Shown: positions 32,772-42,678 of the stretch, one piece after another
How the letters are laid out: the number at the start of each line of letters is the position of its first letter
How positions within the stretch are numbered: the stretch's first letter is position 1
Origin: an uncultured Sutterella sp.
Lineage (GTDB): Bacteria; Pseudomonadota; Gammaproteobacteria; Burkholderiales; Burkholderiaceae_F
DNA: 51,556 bases
Direction of reading: 5' to 3'
Assembly: GCA_934255515.1 (NCBI GenBank)
Contig: CAKQON010000007.1
Coordinates: 1 to 51,556 of the forward strand
Made by a program: the position numbers and the translations under genes
The notes under the pieces: model-generated
Database searches by the model: none
What the model was told of the DNA's origin: nothing
The model's input: the letters and a program-made list of their open reading frames with translations, nothing else

Positions 32772-35700
32772 ATGTCCATTCCTCAAATCCAGTCTGAAGC
32801 CATTGCTTACGCGCTCAGCACCTACACGCTTCCTTCTGCTTCAGAAGTCAAGTCATATGCTTCAAATCGAAAACTGCCTGTAAAGGAGTTCACCGACGCC
32901 ATCAACGAGTTTGTCGGGAAGGGATGGATCAGACAGCCCAAGGAAGGCTACTGGGGTTCGTACGAGATACTCTTTGTGACGCCTGGCGGGATCAACATGA
33001 TGACGCGACTCGTGTCGCGCAAAACATTTGATGCCGTATTCAATAAGCTGGAAAAGGTTCGTCTCGACAGGGATGTCAGAATGCACGTCGCCGTCATGAA
33101 GGCCGCGGTCAACTTCATCCAGACCGGGCGCCTGCCGGCGCCCCTCAGCGAAACGTTCAGTGAGGATGAGATCAAGACATGGGCTTCAATGGAAGCCGCC
33201 TTCATGGTTCAGCTCCTCGACTATGACCACTGGAAGCCCTTCGTCGAAGCGCTTCCTGCGAAGATCATCGCCTACGCGGCACTCCGCGTTGCGCAGGATA
33301 CCGCGGATACCCGCGGCTTCGACGTTACCAGCGACAAATTCAGAGACTATCTGTTGCGGCATCTCTCTAAGGAAGCTGCCGCGGAATACCGCGACTGGCG
33401 CCATTACTACGCTGATTATCTCTGCAGCGGGAAGCCGCACGAGCTGCTCAAGAAAATGAACTGCGAGTCCCCGTGGTACATGATCGTGAGCGCGGCAGCC
33501 TCCATCATGGACAACGAAGAGCCCTCCAATGCCGTCTCCTGCATGAAAATCGCTCTCTCGCGCCTCCACCAGGTCCACTTTGAAACCTGGTTTGAAGCCT
33601 GGCTCTATGCCATTGCGCTCTATCGCGATCGCGCAACTCCCGCATCCGTTCGGAAGCTCGAGCGAATGATGGAGGTCAAAAGAATCGCCGAAAACGTTTA
33701 TCTGAAGCCGGCGATTCTGATTGCCCTCCTCGGCTGCGGCAGAGATGCCAAGAAGGCTGCCGCGAGCTTCCGGGAAGCTTTCATGAAATCCCTTCCCGGT
33801 GAGACCATTGAACAGCTCAACCCTCAAATTGCCGTTCCCTTTGCAATCACGGCGCTCAATTTCGGACTCCTTGAAAAAATCGACTTTGTGGGCGAGAGCG
33901 CCAGGAAATGGATGAGCTTTCTGCCGATGCTCGATTTTGAATTCCAGCGTCTCACCGGCAAGAACGAGGAAGCCGAAAGCATTGCCCGCCAGTACGGAAT
34001 CAAGCAGTTCCTTCCCCATTACGTCATTCGTCCGGAATGGGATCTGGTGCTCGACCGTCTGATCGCGCGACCGGGCATCTCCGGCGGCATCGGCCAGGCC
34101 TACACTGAAGGTCAGCTCCCGACAGAACGCATTGCATACGCCGTCGACACCGAAAAGCCCGGCTGGGAGATCACCATCCGCTCGCAGAAATTCAAGGCGA
34201 CGACCCGAACCTGGCTCAAGGGCACGGTCATGAAGCTTTCCACCTTCGTCGAGCGCGCGCCGAAGCTCTCCGATGAGGCGCAGCGCGTCGCCAATGCTGT
34301 TCACCTGGAAAGCATGTATTGGACGAGAGGCATGCACGTCCTCAACGTCCCTGAAGCGCTGATGGAGCTTGTCGGCTCTCAGAATGTCATCGACGCGAAC
34401 ACGCTTGAACCGATCGACGTTGAGAAGAGACCGCTCGAAATTTCGGTTCTGCGCAATAACGACGCATACTGCTTCTCCAGCAATCTCAGTCCTGGATTTG
34501 ATCCTGAAGAGGACAAGATCAGCCTCACGAGAGTGAGCAGCAGCCTGATCATCGTTACCCGGCCGACAGACAATGAACGCGATCTTCTCAAGGCCGTGCA
34601 CGGCATCAACTTCCCGCTCGCGGCACGGGAAAAGCTCACGCACTACCTCGAAAAGCTTTCGGCCCGAACCCCTGTTATGTCGGATCTCCTCAAGGACTCC
34701 AAGCACCTTGAGAAGCAGTCGGGCGACGCAAGAATCACCTTCCGCCTCGAACCCTTCGGGACGGGAACGCACCATGTCACCGCGCTCGTGCATCCGGTCG
34801 CCGACAATCCGCTTGCCTGCTCGCCGGGCGAAGGGCTAGCCTTCATTGCCACCCGGATCGGCACCCAAACGGTTCAGGTCGCGCGCGACCTGAAGAAGGA
34901 GCGTAAAAACTATGATGAGCTCCTTTCCGCGCTCTCGCGGCTCGAGGAACTGAGAGACAGCGAATTCTCCTGGGAGCTTCCTGTCGCTGAAACGCTCGAA
35001 ATGCTCGAGGTGCTCCGCACGCATGCGGATACCGCACTCCTCGAGTGGCCCGAGGGCGTTAAATTCCGCGTCTCCCGTCCCCAGATTTTCCCCTCAAACC
35101 TGAAGCTCTCGCTCCGCAGCATCGGGAGCTGGTTCGAGCTTGAAGGCATGGTTCAGATCGACGAAAAGACGGTGCTCACAGTCAATGAGCTTCTCGAGCG
35201 TCTCAGGGAATCCGAAGGCCGCTTCATACGCTTGGGCGACGACGAATACGTTGCCCTCACGGAAAGCCTCAAAAAGGAGCTCGAGCATATTGAGAGCCTC
35301 GTTGCTTCGCAGAAGAAGGGCGAACTCCGGATTTCCGCCTTCAATGCAGGCTCAATTGAACGACTCGCGGATGAAGGCATTGAAATCGACTCCGACGAAG
35401 CCTTCCGGTCGCTCTGCAGCCGCATCCGCGCGGCAGAGCACTTCACGCCAGAAATCCCTTCGGGGCTCAAGACCGAGCTTCGCCCCTATCAGCAGGAAGG
35501 GTTCGAATGGCTCTCGCGCCTCATCAGCTGGGGCGCTGGGGCGCTCCTCGCCGACGACATGGGGCTGGGCAAAACCATACAGGCAATTGCGCTCCTTCTC
35601 TCCCGCGCGAAGGAAGGTCCGCAGCTCGTCGTGATGCCTGCCGCCGTCCTCTTCAACTGGAGCGACGAGCTCCAGCGCTTTGCGCCGGGCCTCAGAATCA

Positions 35701-36839
35701 AAATGCTTCAGCAGGCTGAAGACCGCAGAAAGCTCGTCGATGAGGCGGAAGCCGGCGACGTCGTCCTCACGACCTACGGCATTCTTTCCGCCGAGATTGA
35801 AGTCTTGAGCGGCCGCGAATGGACGACCGTGGTGCTCGACGAAGCGCACAACATCAAGAACCGGGGCACCAGGATGTCGAAGGCCGCGATGCAGCTCAAA
35901 TCCTCTGCTCGAGTGCTGCTGACCGGGACGCCCCTTCAGAACAACCTCGGCGAAATCTGGAATCTCTTCGAGTTCGCCAACCCCGGACTTCTCGGGAGCA
36001 GCCAGAGCTTTGCCGAGCGCTTCATCATTCCGATCGAACGCAACAAGGACCGCAACTGCCAGAGGATTCTGAAGCGCCTGATTTCGCCCTTCATCCTTCG
36101 CCGCACGAAGGCAGAGGTGCTCAATGAACTCCCTGAAAAAACGGAAGTCACGCTGAAAGTCGAACTCTCCGAAGCCGAGCGCACGCTCTATGAGAGCCTG
36201 CGCGAAACGGCGTCACAGCGCCTCGAGACGGGCGAAATCAATCCGATTGAAGCGCTCGCAGAACTCATGAAGCTTCGTCAGGCGGCGTGCGCGGCCGAAC
36301 TCGTTAATCCGAAGCTCAAGCTCGAGTCCTCAAAGATCAATGCCTTCCTGAAGCTCGCCGACACCCTCATTGAAGGCGGCCACCGCGCGCTCGTCTTCAG
36401 CCAGTTCACGTCCTATCTCGCGATCCTCAAGAAAGAGCTCGACAAGAAGAAAATCAAGTACCTCTATCTCGACGGCGCAACGCCCGCGGGCCAGCGCCAG
36501 AAGCTCGTCGACGCCTTCCAGAAGGGCGAGATGCCGCTCTTCCTCATCAGCCTCAAGGCGGGCGGCACGGGCCTCAATCTCACGGCGGCCGACTACGTCG
36601 CCATCCTCGACCCCTGGTGGAATCCGGCGATCGAGAGCCAGGCCTCGGACCGCGCCTACCGCATCGGACAGGAGAACCCGGTGACGATCTACCGCCTCAT
36701 CGCCGAAAACACGATCGAGGAAAAGATCATACGGCTCCACGAAACGAAGAAGTCTTTGGCCGACGCGCTTCTCGAAGGCTCCGACATGTCGAACCGCCTC
36801 TCGAGAGAGGAAATCCTCAGGCTCCTCTCGGAGGATTGA
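32772..36839 (+). CDS. Large SNF2-family helicase with a long unassigned N-terminal region
   Basis: A 1355-residue protein, counted from the ATG at 32772 (the frame is open upstream to 32481 but overlaps uppS). The C-terminal third is a complete SNF2 motor: motif I DDMGLGKT (about 927), motif II DEAH (about 1022), LTGTPLQNN, ISLKAGGTGLNL and QASDRAYRIGQ. The N-terminal 890 residues hold a winged-helix-like start (SEVKSYASNRKLPVKEFTDA, GWIRQPKEGYW), then an all-helical TPR-like stretch, then mixed alpha/beta sequence. I recognise no nuclease, SWIM zinc finger or methyltransferase. SNF2 proteins move along duplex DNA and remodel protein complexes; bacterial ones serve in transcription recycling or in phage defence. 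It interrupts the frr-uppS link. No Shine-Dalgarno sequence precedes the ATG. Confidence 0.85.
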   Translation: MSIPQIQSEAIAYALSTYTLPSASEVKSYASNRKLPVKEFTDAINEFVGKGWIRQPKEGYWGSYEILFVTPGGINMMTRLVSRKTFDAVFNKLEKVRLDRDVRMHVAVMKAAVNFIQTGRLPAPLSETFSEDEIKTWASMEAAFMVQLLDYDHWKPFVEALPAKIIAYAALRVAQDTADTRGFDVTSDKFRDYLLRHLSKEAAAEYRDWRHYYADYLCSGKPHELLKKMNCESPWYMIVSAAASIMDNEEPSNAVSCMKIALSRLHQVHFETWFEAWLYAIALYRDRATPASVRKLERMMEVKRIAENVYLKPAILIALLGCGRDAKKAAASFREAFMKSLPGETIEQLNPQIAVPFAITALNFGLLEKIDFVGESARKWMSFLPMLDFEFQRLTGKNEEAESIARQYGIKQFLPHYVIRPEWDLVLDRLIARPGISGGIGQAYTEGQLPTERIAYAVDTEKPGWEITIRSQKFKATTRTWLKGTVMKLSTFVERAPKLSDEAQRVANAVHLESMYWTRGMHVLNVPEALMELVGSQNVIDANTLEPIDVEKRPLEISVLRNNDAYCFSSNLSPGFDPEEDKISLTRVSSSLIIVTRPTDNERDLLKAVHGINFPLAAREKLTHYLEKLSARTPVMSDLLKDSKHLEKQSGDARITFRLEPFGTGTHHVTALVHPVADNPLACSPGEGLAFIATRIGTQTVQVARDLKKERKNYDELLSALSRLEELRDSEFSWELPVAETLEMLEVLRTHADTALLEWPEGVKFRVSRPQIFPSNLKLSLRSIGSWFELEGMVQIDEKTVLTVNELLERLRESEGRFIRLGDDEYVALTESLKKELEHIESLVASQKKGELRISAFNAGSIERLADEGIEIDSDEAFRSLCSRIRAAEHFTPEIPSGLKTELRPYQQEGFEWLSRLISWGAGALLADDMGLGKTIQAIALLLSRAKEGPQLVVMPAAVLFNWSDELQRFAPGLRIKMLQQAEDRRKLVDEAEAGDVVLTTYGILSAEIEVLSGREWTTVVLDEAHNIKNRGTRMSKAAMQLKSSARVLLTGTPLQNNLGEIWNLFEFANPGLLGSSQSFAERFIIPIERNKDRNCQRILKRLISPFILRRTKAEVLNELPEKTEVTLKVELSEAERTLYESLRETASQRLETGEINPIEALAELMKLRQAACAAELVNPKLKLESSKINAFLKLADTLIEGGHRALVFSQFTSYLAILKKELDKKKIKYLYLDGATPAGQRQKLVDAFQKGEMPLFLISLKAGGTGLNLTAADYVAILDPWWNPAIESQASDRAYRIGQENPVTIYRLIAENTIEEKIIRLHETKKSLADALLEGSDMSNRLSREEILRLLSED

Positions 36840-36951
36840 GACGGGAGGCCTCAGCTCCTGCTTGATTCATCCGGGATGCGGCGGGTCTTCCCGCCGTATA
36901 TCCGGGACAAGTGGAGATGCCCTTCCCGCTTGCGGAATAGCTTTACCCAGC

Positions 36952-36995
36952 AAAAAGCCCGCACTGCCGTGAAAAAGCAGACTGCGGGCTTTCTT
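36952..36995. terminator. Bidirectional terminator between the SNF2 gene and frr
   Basis: AGCCCGCA at 36956-36963 pairs with TGCGGGCT at 36983-36990, with a further CTGC/GCAG inside. Plus-strand reading gives TTCTTTC after the stem. Minus-strand reading gives TTTTTG, so it is stronger for frr. The 180-base gap between the two genes holds no supported gene. Confidence 0.75.
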
Positions 36996-37018
36996 TCTGA
37001 ATGGAAGTCTGAGGGTCT

Positions 37019-37579
37019 TTAAACCGTCATGATTTCCTTTTCCTTCTCCGTGATCACCTTGTCGATTTCGGCGACGTATCGGTCCGTGAGCTTCTGGATG
37101 TCCGTCTCGAAGCGGCGCTGATCGTCCTCGGAGATTTCCTTATCCTTCTCAAGGCGTTCAATCTGGCCGTTGGCGTCGCGGCGGAGGTTGCGCACGGCAA
37201 CCTTGGCGTCTTCGCCGAAGCCCTTCACGATCTTCGAGAGTTCGCGGCGGCGCTCTTCGGTGAGCGGGGGCAGCGGCACGCGGATGACGTCGCCCGAGGT
37301 GGCCGGGTTGAGGCCGAGGTCGGAGTCGCGAATCGCCTTCTCAACGACCTTCACCATGTTCTTTTCCCAGGGCTGGACGGTAAGCGTGTGCGCGTCGCCG
37401 ACGCCCACCTGAGCAACCTGGTTGATCGGGGTCGGGCATCCGTAGTAGTCGACCTTGATCTTGTCGAGCAGGCCCGTGCTGGCACGACCCGTGCGGATGC
37501 GCGTGAAGTCTTCGCGAAGCTTCTCGACGGTGACGCCCATCTTGTGCTCGGTCTGCTGGATAACTTCCTGAGCGGTCAT
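37019..37579 (-). CDS. frr: Ribosome recycling factor
   Basis: A 186-residue protein that splits post-termination ribosomes together with EF-G. The three-helix-bundle domain and central insertion show [36 protein letters not shown] and [34 protein letters not shown]. The start at 37579 ([21 protein letters not shown]) is chosen because AGGAGA lies just upstream and relatives begin there. It follows pyrH as in E. coli and ends at the bidirectional terminator. Confidence 0.95.
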   Translation of the reverse strand: MTAQEVIQQTEHKMGVTVEKLREDFTRIRTGRASTGLLDKIKVDYYGCPTPINQVAQVGVGDAHTLTVQPWEKNMVKVVEKAIRDSDLGLNPATSGDVIRVPLPPLTEERRRELSKIVKGFGEDAKVAVRNLRRDANGQIERLEKDKEISEDDQRRFETDIQKLTDRYVAEIDKVITEKEKEIMTV

Positions 37580-37745
37580 AAAAATCTCCTTGGAGCATTT
37601 CCGCCTCAAGCGCCGAACCTTATTGGCGAAGGCTCAAGGCGCATCCGGAGCGGAAACTTTTGAATCACGGAATTCGGTACGAACATGGGCCGGAAAGCGA
37701 ACCCTCCGGCCCATGCGCAATTTGTTATTTTATCAAAGGTCGGCC

Positions 37746-38477
37746 TTAGCTATGAACGAGCGTGCCTTCCTTTTCGCCGAGGACGACGCGGAGCAGCGCC
37801 CCCTTCTTGTTGATGTTGAAGACCTTGATCGGGAGTCCCTGCTCGCGGCAGAGCGCGAAGGCGGTGGCGTCCATCACCTTGAGGTTGGTGCGAAGCGCAT
37901 GGTCGAAGGTGATTTCGTCATACATCGTGGCGGTCGGATCCTTCTTGGGGTCGGCCGTGTAGATGCCGTCGACCTTCGTCGCCTTGAGAACGATGTCGGC
38001 GCCCACTTCCGCGCCGCGAAGCGCAGCGGTCGTGTCGGTCGTCATGAAGGGGTTGCCGGTGCCGGCCGCAAAGATCACGACGCGGCCGAGGCGCAGATGA
38101 CGCAGAGCTTTCCCGCGGATGTAGGGTTCGGCGACCTGTTCAATGTGAAGCGCCGACTGCACGCGCGCCTCGATGCCGTTGTTGCGGCAGCAGTCCTGAA
38201 GCGCCATGGCGTTCATCACCGTGGCGAGCATGCCCATGTAGTCGCCCGTGGCGCGGTCCATGCCGGTGGCGCCGAGCGCCACGCCGCGGAAGATGTTGCC
38301 GCCGCCCACGACGATGCCGATCTGCACGCCCAGATCAAGGACGGAGCGGATTTCTTCAATCATGTGCTGAAGCACCTGACGGTTGATGCCGAAAGCATCA
38401 TCGCCCATGAGGGCTTCGCCCGAAAGCTTCAGAAGAATGCGTTTGTAAACGGGCTTACCCTGCGCTGCGTTGTCCAT
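37746..38477 (-). CDS. pyrH: UMP kinase
   Basis: A 243-residue amino-acid-kinase-fold enzyme that phosphorylates UMP to UDP. It has the [14 protein letters not shown] phosphate loop, [13 protein letters not shown], and [20 protein letters not shown] near the acceptor site. Length matches bacterial PyrH (about 240). It follows tsf, but a terminator and a TATAAT element lie in the 341-base gap, so it probably has its own promoter and runs into frr (166-base gap). Confidence 0.95.
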   Translation of the reverse strand: MDNAAQGKPVYKRILLKLSGEALMGDDAFGINRQVLQHMIEEIRSVLDLGVQIGIVVGGGNIFRGVALGATGMDRATGDYMGMLATVMNAMALQDCCRNNGIEARVQSALHIEQVAEPYIRGKALRHLRLGRVVIFAAGTGNPFMTTDTTAALRGAEVGADIVLKATKVDGIYTADPKKDPTATMYDEITFDHALRTNLKVMDATAFALCREQGLPIKVFNINKKGALLRVVLGEKEGTLVHS

Positions 38478-38569
38478 CGATCAACTCCTCAATGCATGAC
38501 TGTTGGGAAGATTGCCGGCATCAGGCTTCAGGGACCGTGCCCGTCTGCCAAGTTCTGGCTCGGGGCGAA

Positions 38570-38600
38570 ATTATACGCGGCTGAGGAATATTGCTTAGAA
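38570..38600 (-). promoter_or_regulatory. Probable pyrH-frr promoter
   Basis: On the minus strand a perfect -10, TATAAT, lies at 38575-38570, about 93 bases before the pyrH ATG. The -35 is weak (TTCTAA or CTAAGC at 17-19 bp). It sits just downstream of the tsf terminator, which supports separate transcription of pyrH-frr. Confidence 0.5.
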
Positions 38601-38633
38601 CTTTTTGCTTCCGCTCGCGCCCGCTGCGAACGC

Positions 38634-38680
38634 GCAAAAAGAAAGGACGCCCCTTCGTGCAAGGAAGGCAGCGTCCCTTT
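38634..38680 (-). terminator. Terminator after tsf
   Basis: On the minus strand AAAGGGACGC (38680-38671) pairs with GCGTCCTTT (38650-38642), with an inner CCTT/AAGG stem, followed by CTTTTTGCG. One G is bulged. It ends the rpsB-tsf transcript about 140 bases after the tsf stop. Confidence 0.75.
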
Positions 38681-38818
38681 CGATTGGAGGAGAGTTTCCC
38701 GGAGGAAAGCTTCAGGTGAAGCGCTTCATTTTCCGAAAATGCCCGTGCATGCACTGCCGGAATCAGAAAGCTCCTCAGAGCCCTTCAGAGAAAGTCTCCT
38801 TCAGCCTCAAAGAAGCAG

Positions 38819-39706
<888 letters not shown>

Positions 39707-39750
39707 GTTCACTAACTCCAATCAGAGGAACAAAAAATCGGTATGGATTC

Positions 39751-39781
39751 TAAAGAAAATGGGGCCCGAAAAGAGCCCCAT
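39751..39781 (-). terminator. Attenuator-like hairpin between rpsB and tsf
   Basis: On the minus strand ATGGGGC (39781-39775) pairs with GCCCCAT (39765-39759) and runs into TTTCTTTAG. The T-run is imperfect, so partial termination is expected. A hairpin at this point of rpsB-tsf is known in E. coli and sets the ratio of S2 to EF-Ts. Confidence 0.65.
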
Positions 39782-39878
39782 TTCCATAAAGCCGGTCAGA
39801 TGCCGACGGAATACGCGCCTCTCTCAGAAAAGAGGCCCTCCCGTCACATCCGGCGGGGCTTGGCCATCAAAAGCCGAA

Positions 39879-40646
39879 TTAGGCAGCGGGGGTCGCTTCC
39901 GGGGCTTCCTCAGCGGCAGCCACTTCGATGAACTCTTCCTCAGCCGGGGCTTCCTCGGCGGAGACGGCACTGTCGGCGCGGCCGGCGATCACGGCGTCGG
40001 CGATGCCGGCGGCGTAGATCTGAACAGCCTTCGAGGAGTCATCGTTGCCCGGAATGACATAGTCGATGCCTTCGGGCGAGCAATTCGTATCCACAACGCC
40101 GATGACGGGGATGCCGAGCTTGTTGGCTTCCTGAACGGCGATCTTGTGGTAGCCCACGTCGACGATGAAGAGGGCATCGGGGAGACCCGTGAGGTCCTTG
40201 ATGCCGCCGATCGACTTGTTGAGCTTCTCAACGGAGCGCTGGAAGTCGAGGGCTTCCTTCTTCGTCAGCTTGGCGGCGGTGCCGTCCTCGAGCTGCTCTT
40301 CCATTTCCTTGAGGCGCTTGATGGTGCCGCGAACCGTCTTGAAGTTCGTGAGCGTGCCGCCGAGCCAGCGCTGGTCGACCCAGCTGCAGCCGGCGCGCTG
40401 AGCTTCCTGAGCGATGATTTCGCGACCGCCGCGCTTCGTGTCGACGAAGAGGATGCGGCCGCCCTGGCTCGCGAGCTGACGGGCGAACTTGCAGGCTTCA
40501 TCAAACATCACAACCGTCTTTTCGAGGTTGATGATGTGAATCTTGTTGCGGGAGCCGAAAATGTACTGAGCCATCTTCGGGTTCCAGAAACGGGTCTGAT
40601 GACCGAAGTGGCAACCCGCTTCGAGCATTTCACGCATGCTGACCAT
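39879..40646 (-). CDS. rpsB: 30S ribosomal protein S2
   Basis: A 255-residue ribosomal protein with the S2 signatures [47 protein letters not shown] and [18 protein letters not shown]. The last 30 residues form an acidic Ala/Glu tail (EEAPAEEEF and [10 protein letters not shown]), longer than in E. coli but common in betaproteobacteria. The ATG at 40646 follows TTGGAGA. A long leader of about 175 bases precedes it. The gene heads the conserved cluster and is divergent from map-glnD, as in many Proteobacteria. Confidence 0.95.
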   Translation of the reverse strand: MVSMREMLEAGCHFGHQTRFWNPKMAQYIFGSRNKIHIINLEKTVVMFDEACKFARQLASQGGRILFVDTKRGGREIIAQEAQRAGCSWVDQRWLGGTLTNFKTVRGTIKRLKEMEEQLEDGTAAKLTKKEALDFQRSVEKLNKSIGGIKDLTGLPDALFIVDVGYHKIAVQEANKLGIPVIGVVDTNCSPEGIDYVIPGNDDSSKAVQIYAAGIADAVIAGRADSAVSAEEAPAEEEFIEVAAAEEAPEATPAA

Positions 40647-40783
40647 TTGATTTCTCCAAGGTTTTGTCAGTCTGACACGGCCTGCAGGAACCAATTCTTC
40701 TTCTCGGAATCAAAGGCACCTCGGGCGCAGACCGCGCGCAATGTACATACCCGGGCCGACCATGGACACCGGGCGGAATAGCT

Positions 40784-40856
40784 CCGGCCTCAGGAGAAAA
40801 AAATCCCGAGGCCGGAACAAGGCGCGCATTTTACGTGCGCGCGAATTTGATTTCAA
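40784..40856 (-). promoter_or_regulatory. rpsB promoter and leader hairpin
   Basis: On the minus strand TTGAAA (40856-40851), a 17-bp spacer and TAAAAT (40833-40828) make a good sigma-70 promoter. Transcription should start at about 40821, leaving a 175-base leader. An 8-bp perfect stem, CCGGCCTC-N17-GAGGCCGG (40784-40816), lies at the very 5' end of that leader. The leader could be the site where S2 represses its own translation; this is inference. Confidence 0.7.
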
Positions 40857-40904
40857 CCGGAAAACGGATCTTTTTGAATTGGGCTTCCGATCGGAACGTT
40901 TTCA

Positions 40905-41318
40905 TTACTTCAGAGGCTTCGCGGAACGGACGTCGAGCTTCGTGCGGTTCCAGTCGCGGTCGATTTCGGCGCGGATTTCCATCGGGGCGTCTTTCTTCAC
41001 CATCGACCAGTCGCGGTCGTGATCAAGTTCGGCGGTGATGGCTGTGCCGGCTTCATCCTCGAATTCGTACTTGTCGCCCCTCAGGTGCTGCGTGAACTTG
41101 CCGCGAAGCACGACAACCTGATCGTCGGCGCCGTTTTCAAGCACCCACTGAACGGTTGTGACCTTGTTATTGCCGAAACCCTGCGGGGCGCGGGCCTCAG
41201 CGGAAGCCGGAGCGTCGAAGCCCGTGGGACCGGCAGCCTGAACGGCGGGAGCAGCGGCGATAGCGAGCGCGGCGATCGAAGCAAGAGCGGCAAGGCGAAA
41301 ATTGGTGCGGCGGGTCAT
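40905..41318 (-). CDS. YgiW/BOF-family periplasmic stress protein
   Basis: A 137-residue protein with a Sec signal (1-28, ending VQAAG). The mature part is the bacterial OB-fold (BOF, DUF388) domain of YgiW/YdeI/VisP: VTTVQWVLENGADDQVVVLRG, KYEFEDEAGTAITAELDHD and the final IRAEIDRDWNRTKLDVRS match closely. Such proteins bind small ligands in the periplasm and help survive peroxide, antimicrobial peptides or hexanoate stress. In enterics they are under QseB/PmrA-type regulators. Here four 11-bp TTAG repeats lie about 150 bases upstream. It is a single gene between rpsB and the map promoter. Confidence 0.85.
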   Translation of the reverse strand: MTRRTNFRLAALASIAALAIAAAPAVQAAGPTGFDAPASAEARAPQGFGNNKVTTVQWVLENGADDQVVVLRGKFTQHLRGDKYEFEDEAGTAITAELDHDRDWSMVKKDAPMEIRAEIDRDWNRTKLDVRSAKPLK

Positions 41319-41466
41319 GATTTTCTCTCCCGGCTCCCTGTCATCGGGGGAGCCTCATTTATTTAAACTGCCGGATTTCATTGGAAGAAATTTTCCATCT
41401 CCCTGTGACTTCCGGTCGGGAAGCGCTGCGGCGTCCCTGGATGTTGACAACTTTATGCGGCGCAGA

Positions 41467-41510
41467 TTAGCGAATCGTTAGACCTTCGTTAGCGAATCCT
41501 TAGAAACATA
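41467..41510 (-). promoter_or_regulatory. Four tandem 11-bp TTAG repeats, likely OmpR/QseB-type operator
   Basis: The units TTAGCGAATCG, TTAGACCTTCG, TTAGCGAATCC and TTAGAAACATA follow without gaps at 41467-41477, 41478-41488, 41489-41499 and 41500-41510. Units 1 and 3 differ by one base. An 11-bp period places each box on the same face of DNA, as at binding sites of winged-helix response regulators (PmrA and QseB boxes have a TTAA core). On the minus strand a CATAAA -10-like element lies at about 41470-41450, so the repeats may overlap the -35 of the YgiW-like gene. The regulator is not in this window. The rest of 41319-41735 holds no supported gene. Confidence 0.55.
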
Positions 41511-41735
41511 TCGTTGCAGCAGCTTTCTTCCGGACGCCTTTACCGAGGAGTTCCGGTCCTCGCGCCGCGCCACCTCATTAGAATGTGGGACACCTTTCAA
41601 GCGCAGGGATTCCTTCAGCGCTTGGCGCTCCGGAGAAGCTTCCCGAGCGAAGGCGTCGAAATGCCTTTGCCGCTCTTCGGCCTTCTCCCCCGAGCCGGAT
41701 TTCATTTCCTCAGACTTTCATTACCAGCAGACATC

Positions 41736-42563
41736 ATGGCGATTTCCATCAAAACGCCCGAGGACATTGCGGGGCTCCGCATTGCCGGCCGTCTTGCGGC
41801 CGAGCTCCTCGACTATCTCACGCCGTTCGTGAAGCCCGGCGTCTCCACCGGCGAACTTGACCGCCTCGCATACGACTACACGGTGAACGTGCAGAAGTGC
41901 ATTCCGGCGTGCCTCGGCTACACGCCTCCCGGAATGACGCCCTATCCGGCGACGACCTGCATTTCGATCAATCACGTCGTCTGCCACGGCATCCCGAGCG
42001 ACAAGAAGATCCTCAAGTCGGGCGACATCGTCAACATCGACGTCACGAGCATCAAGAACGGCTACCACGGCGACACCTCGAGAATGTTCATCGTCGGGAA
42101 ACCCACCATTGCCGGCAAGCGCCTGGTCGACCTCGCCTTCAATACGATGTGGGCGGGCATCGACGCCGTGCGCCCGGGCGGATGCTTCAACGACATCGGC
42201 GTTGCCTGTCAGCGCTATGCCGATCAGAACGGCATCTCCGTCGTGCGCGACTACGGCGGCCACGGGATCGGAAAGGGCTTCCATGAAGAGCCTCACGTCA
42301 ATCACTTCCCCGTCCATCATCAGACGCCCGTCTTCGAGCCCGGCATGGTCTTCACGGTCGAACCCATGGTGAATGCCGGACGCTACGGCGTCACCATGCT
42401 CGGCGACGGCTGGACGGTGGTCACGAAGGACCATTCGCTTTCCGCGCAGTGGGAGCACATGGTGCTTGTGACGGAAACCGGCTACGACGTCCTCACGGTG
42501 AGCAAGGGCACGCAGGCGCCTCCCGCCTTCGTGAAGGGCTGGAAGCTTCCTGAAAATCTCTGA
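41736..42563 (+). CDS. map: Type I methionine aminopeptidase
   Basis: A 275-residue enzyme that removes the first methionine from nascent proteins. The pita-bread fold metal ligands are seen in order: VNIDVTSIKNGYHGDTSRMF (two Asp), GHGIGKGFHEEPHV (His), FTVEPM (Glu) and SAQWEHMV (Glu). The frame is open upstream to 41514, but MAISIKTPEDIAGLRIAGRLAAELL at 41736 is the conserved start. It is divergent from rpsB across the ygiW-like gene and precedes glnD, a common order. The leader TTTCCTCAGACTTTCATT shows no clear Shine-Dalgarno sequence. Confidence 0.95.
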   Translation: MAISIKTPEDIAGLRIAGRLAAELLDYLTPFVKPGVSTGELDRLAYDYTVNVQKCIPACLGYTPPGMTPYPATTCISINHVVCHGIPSDKKILKSGDIVNIDVTSIKNGYHGDTSRMFIVGKPTIAGKRLVDLAFNTMWAGIDAVRPGGCFNDIGVACQRYADQNGISVVRDYGGHGIGKGFHEEPHVNHFPVHHQTPVFEPGMVFTVEPMVNAGRYGVTMLGDGWTVVTKDHSLSAQWEHMVLVTETGYDVLTVSKGTQAPPAFVKGWKLPENL

Positions 42564-42590
42564 GAACGCTCCCTCACCCTTTAGTCTTAG

Positions 42591-42645
42591 AAAAGGCGGT
42601 CCGTCCGCCGGCAGCTTGCGCCGGCTTTAAGGATCGCCTTTTCTT
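42591..42645 (+). terminator. Terminator between map and glnD
   Basis: AAGGCGGTCC pairs with GGATCGCCTT around an inner GCCGGC/GCCGGC stem, and TTTTCTTG follows. It leaves only about 35 bases before the glnD ATG, so glnD would be expressed by read-through or from a promoter inside the hairpin region. Confidence 0.6.
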
Positions 42646-42678
42646 GTCCTCGTTTCTTTCTGCGGAGTCCCGGCCACC

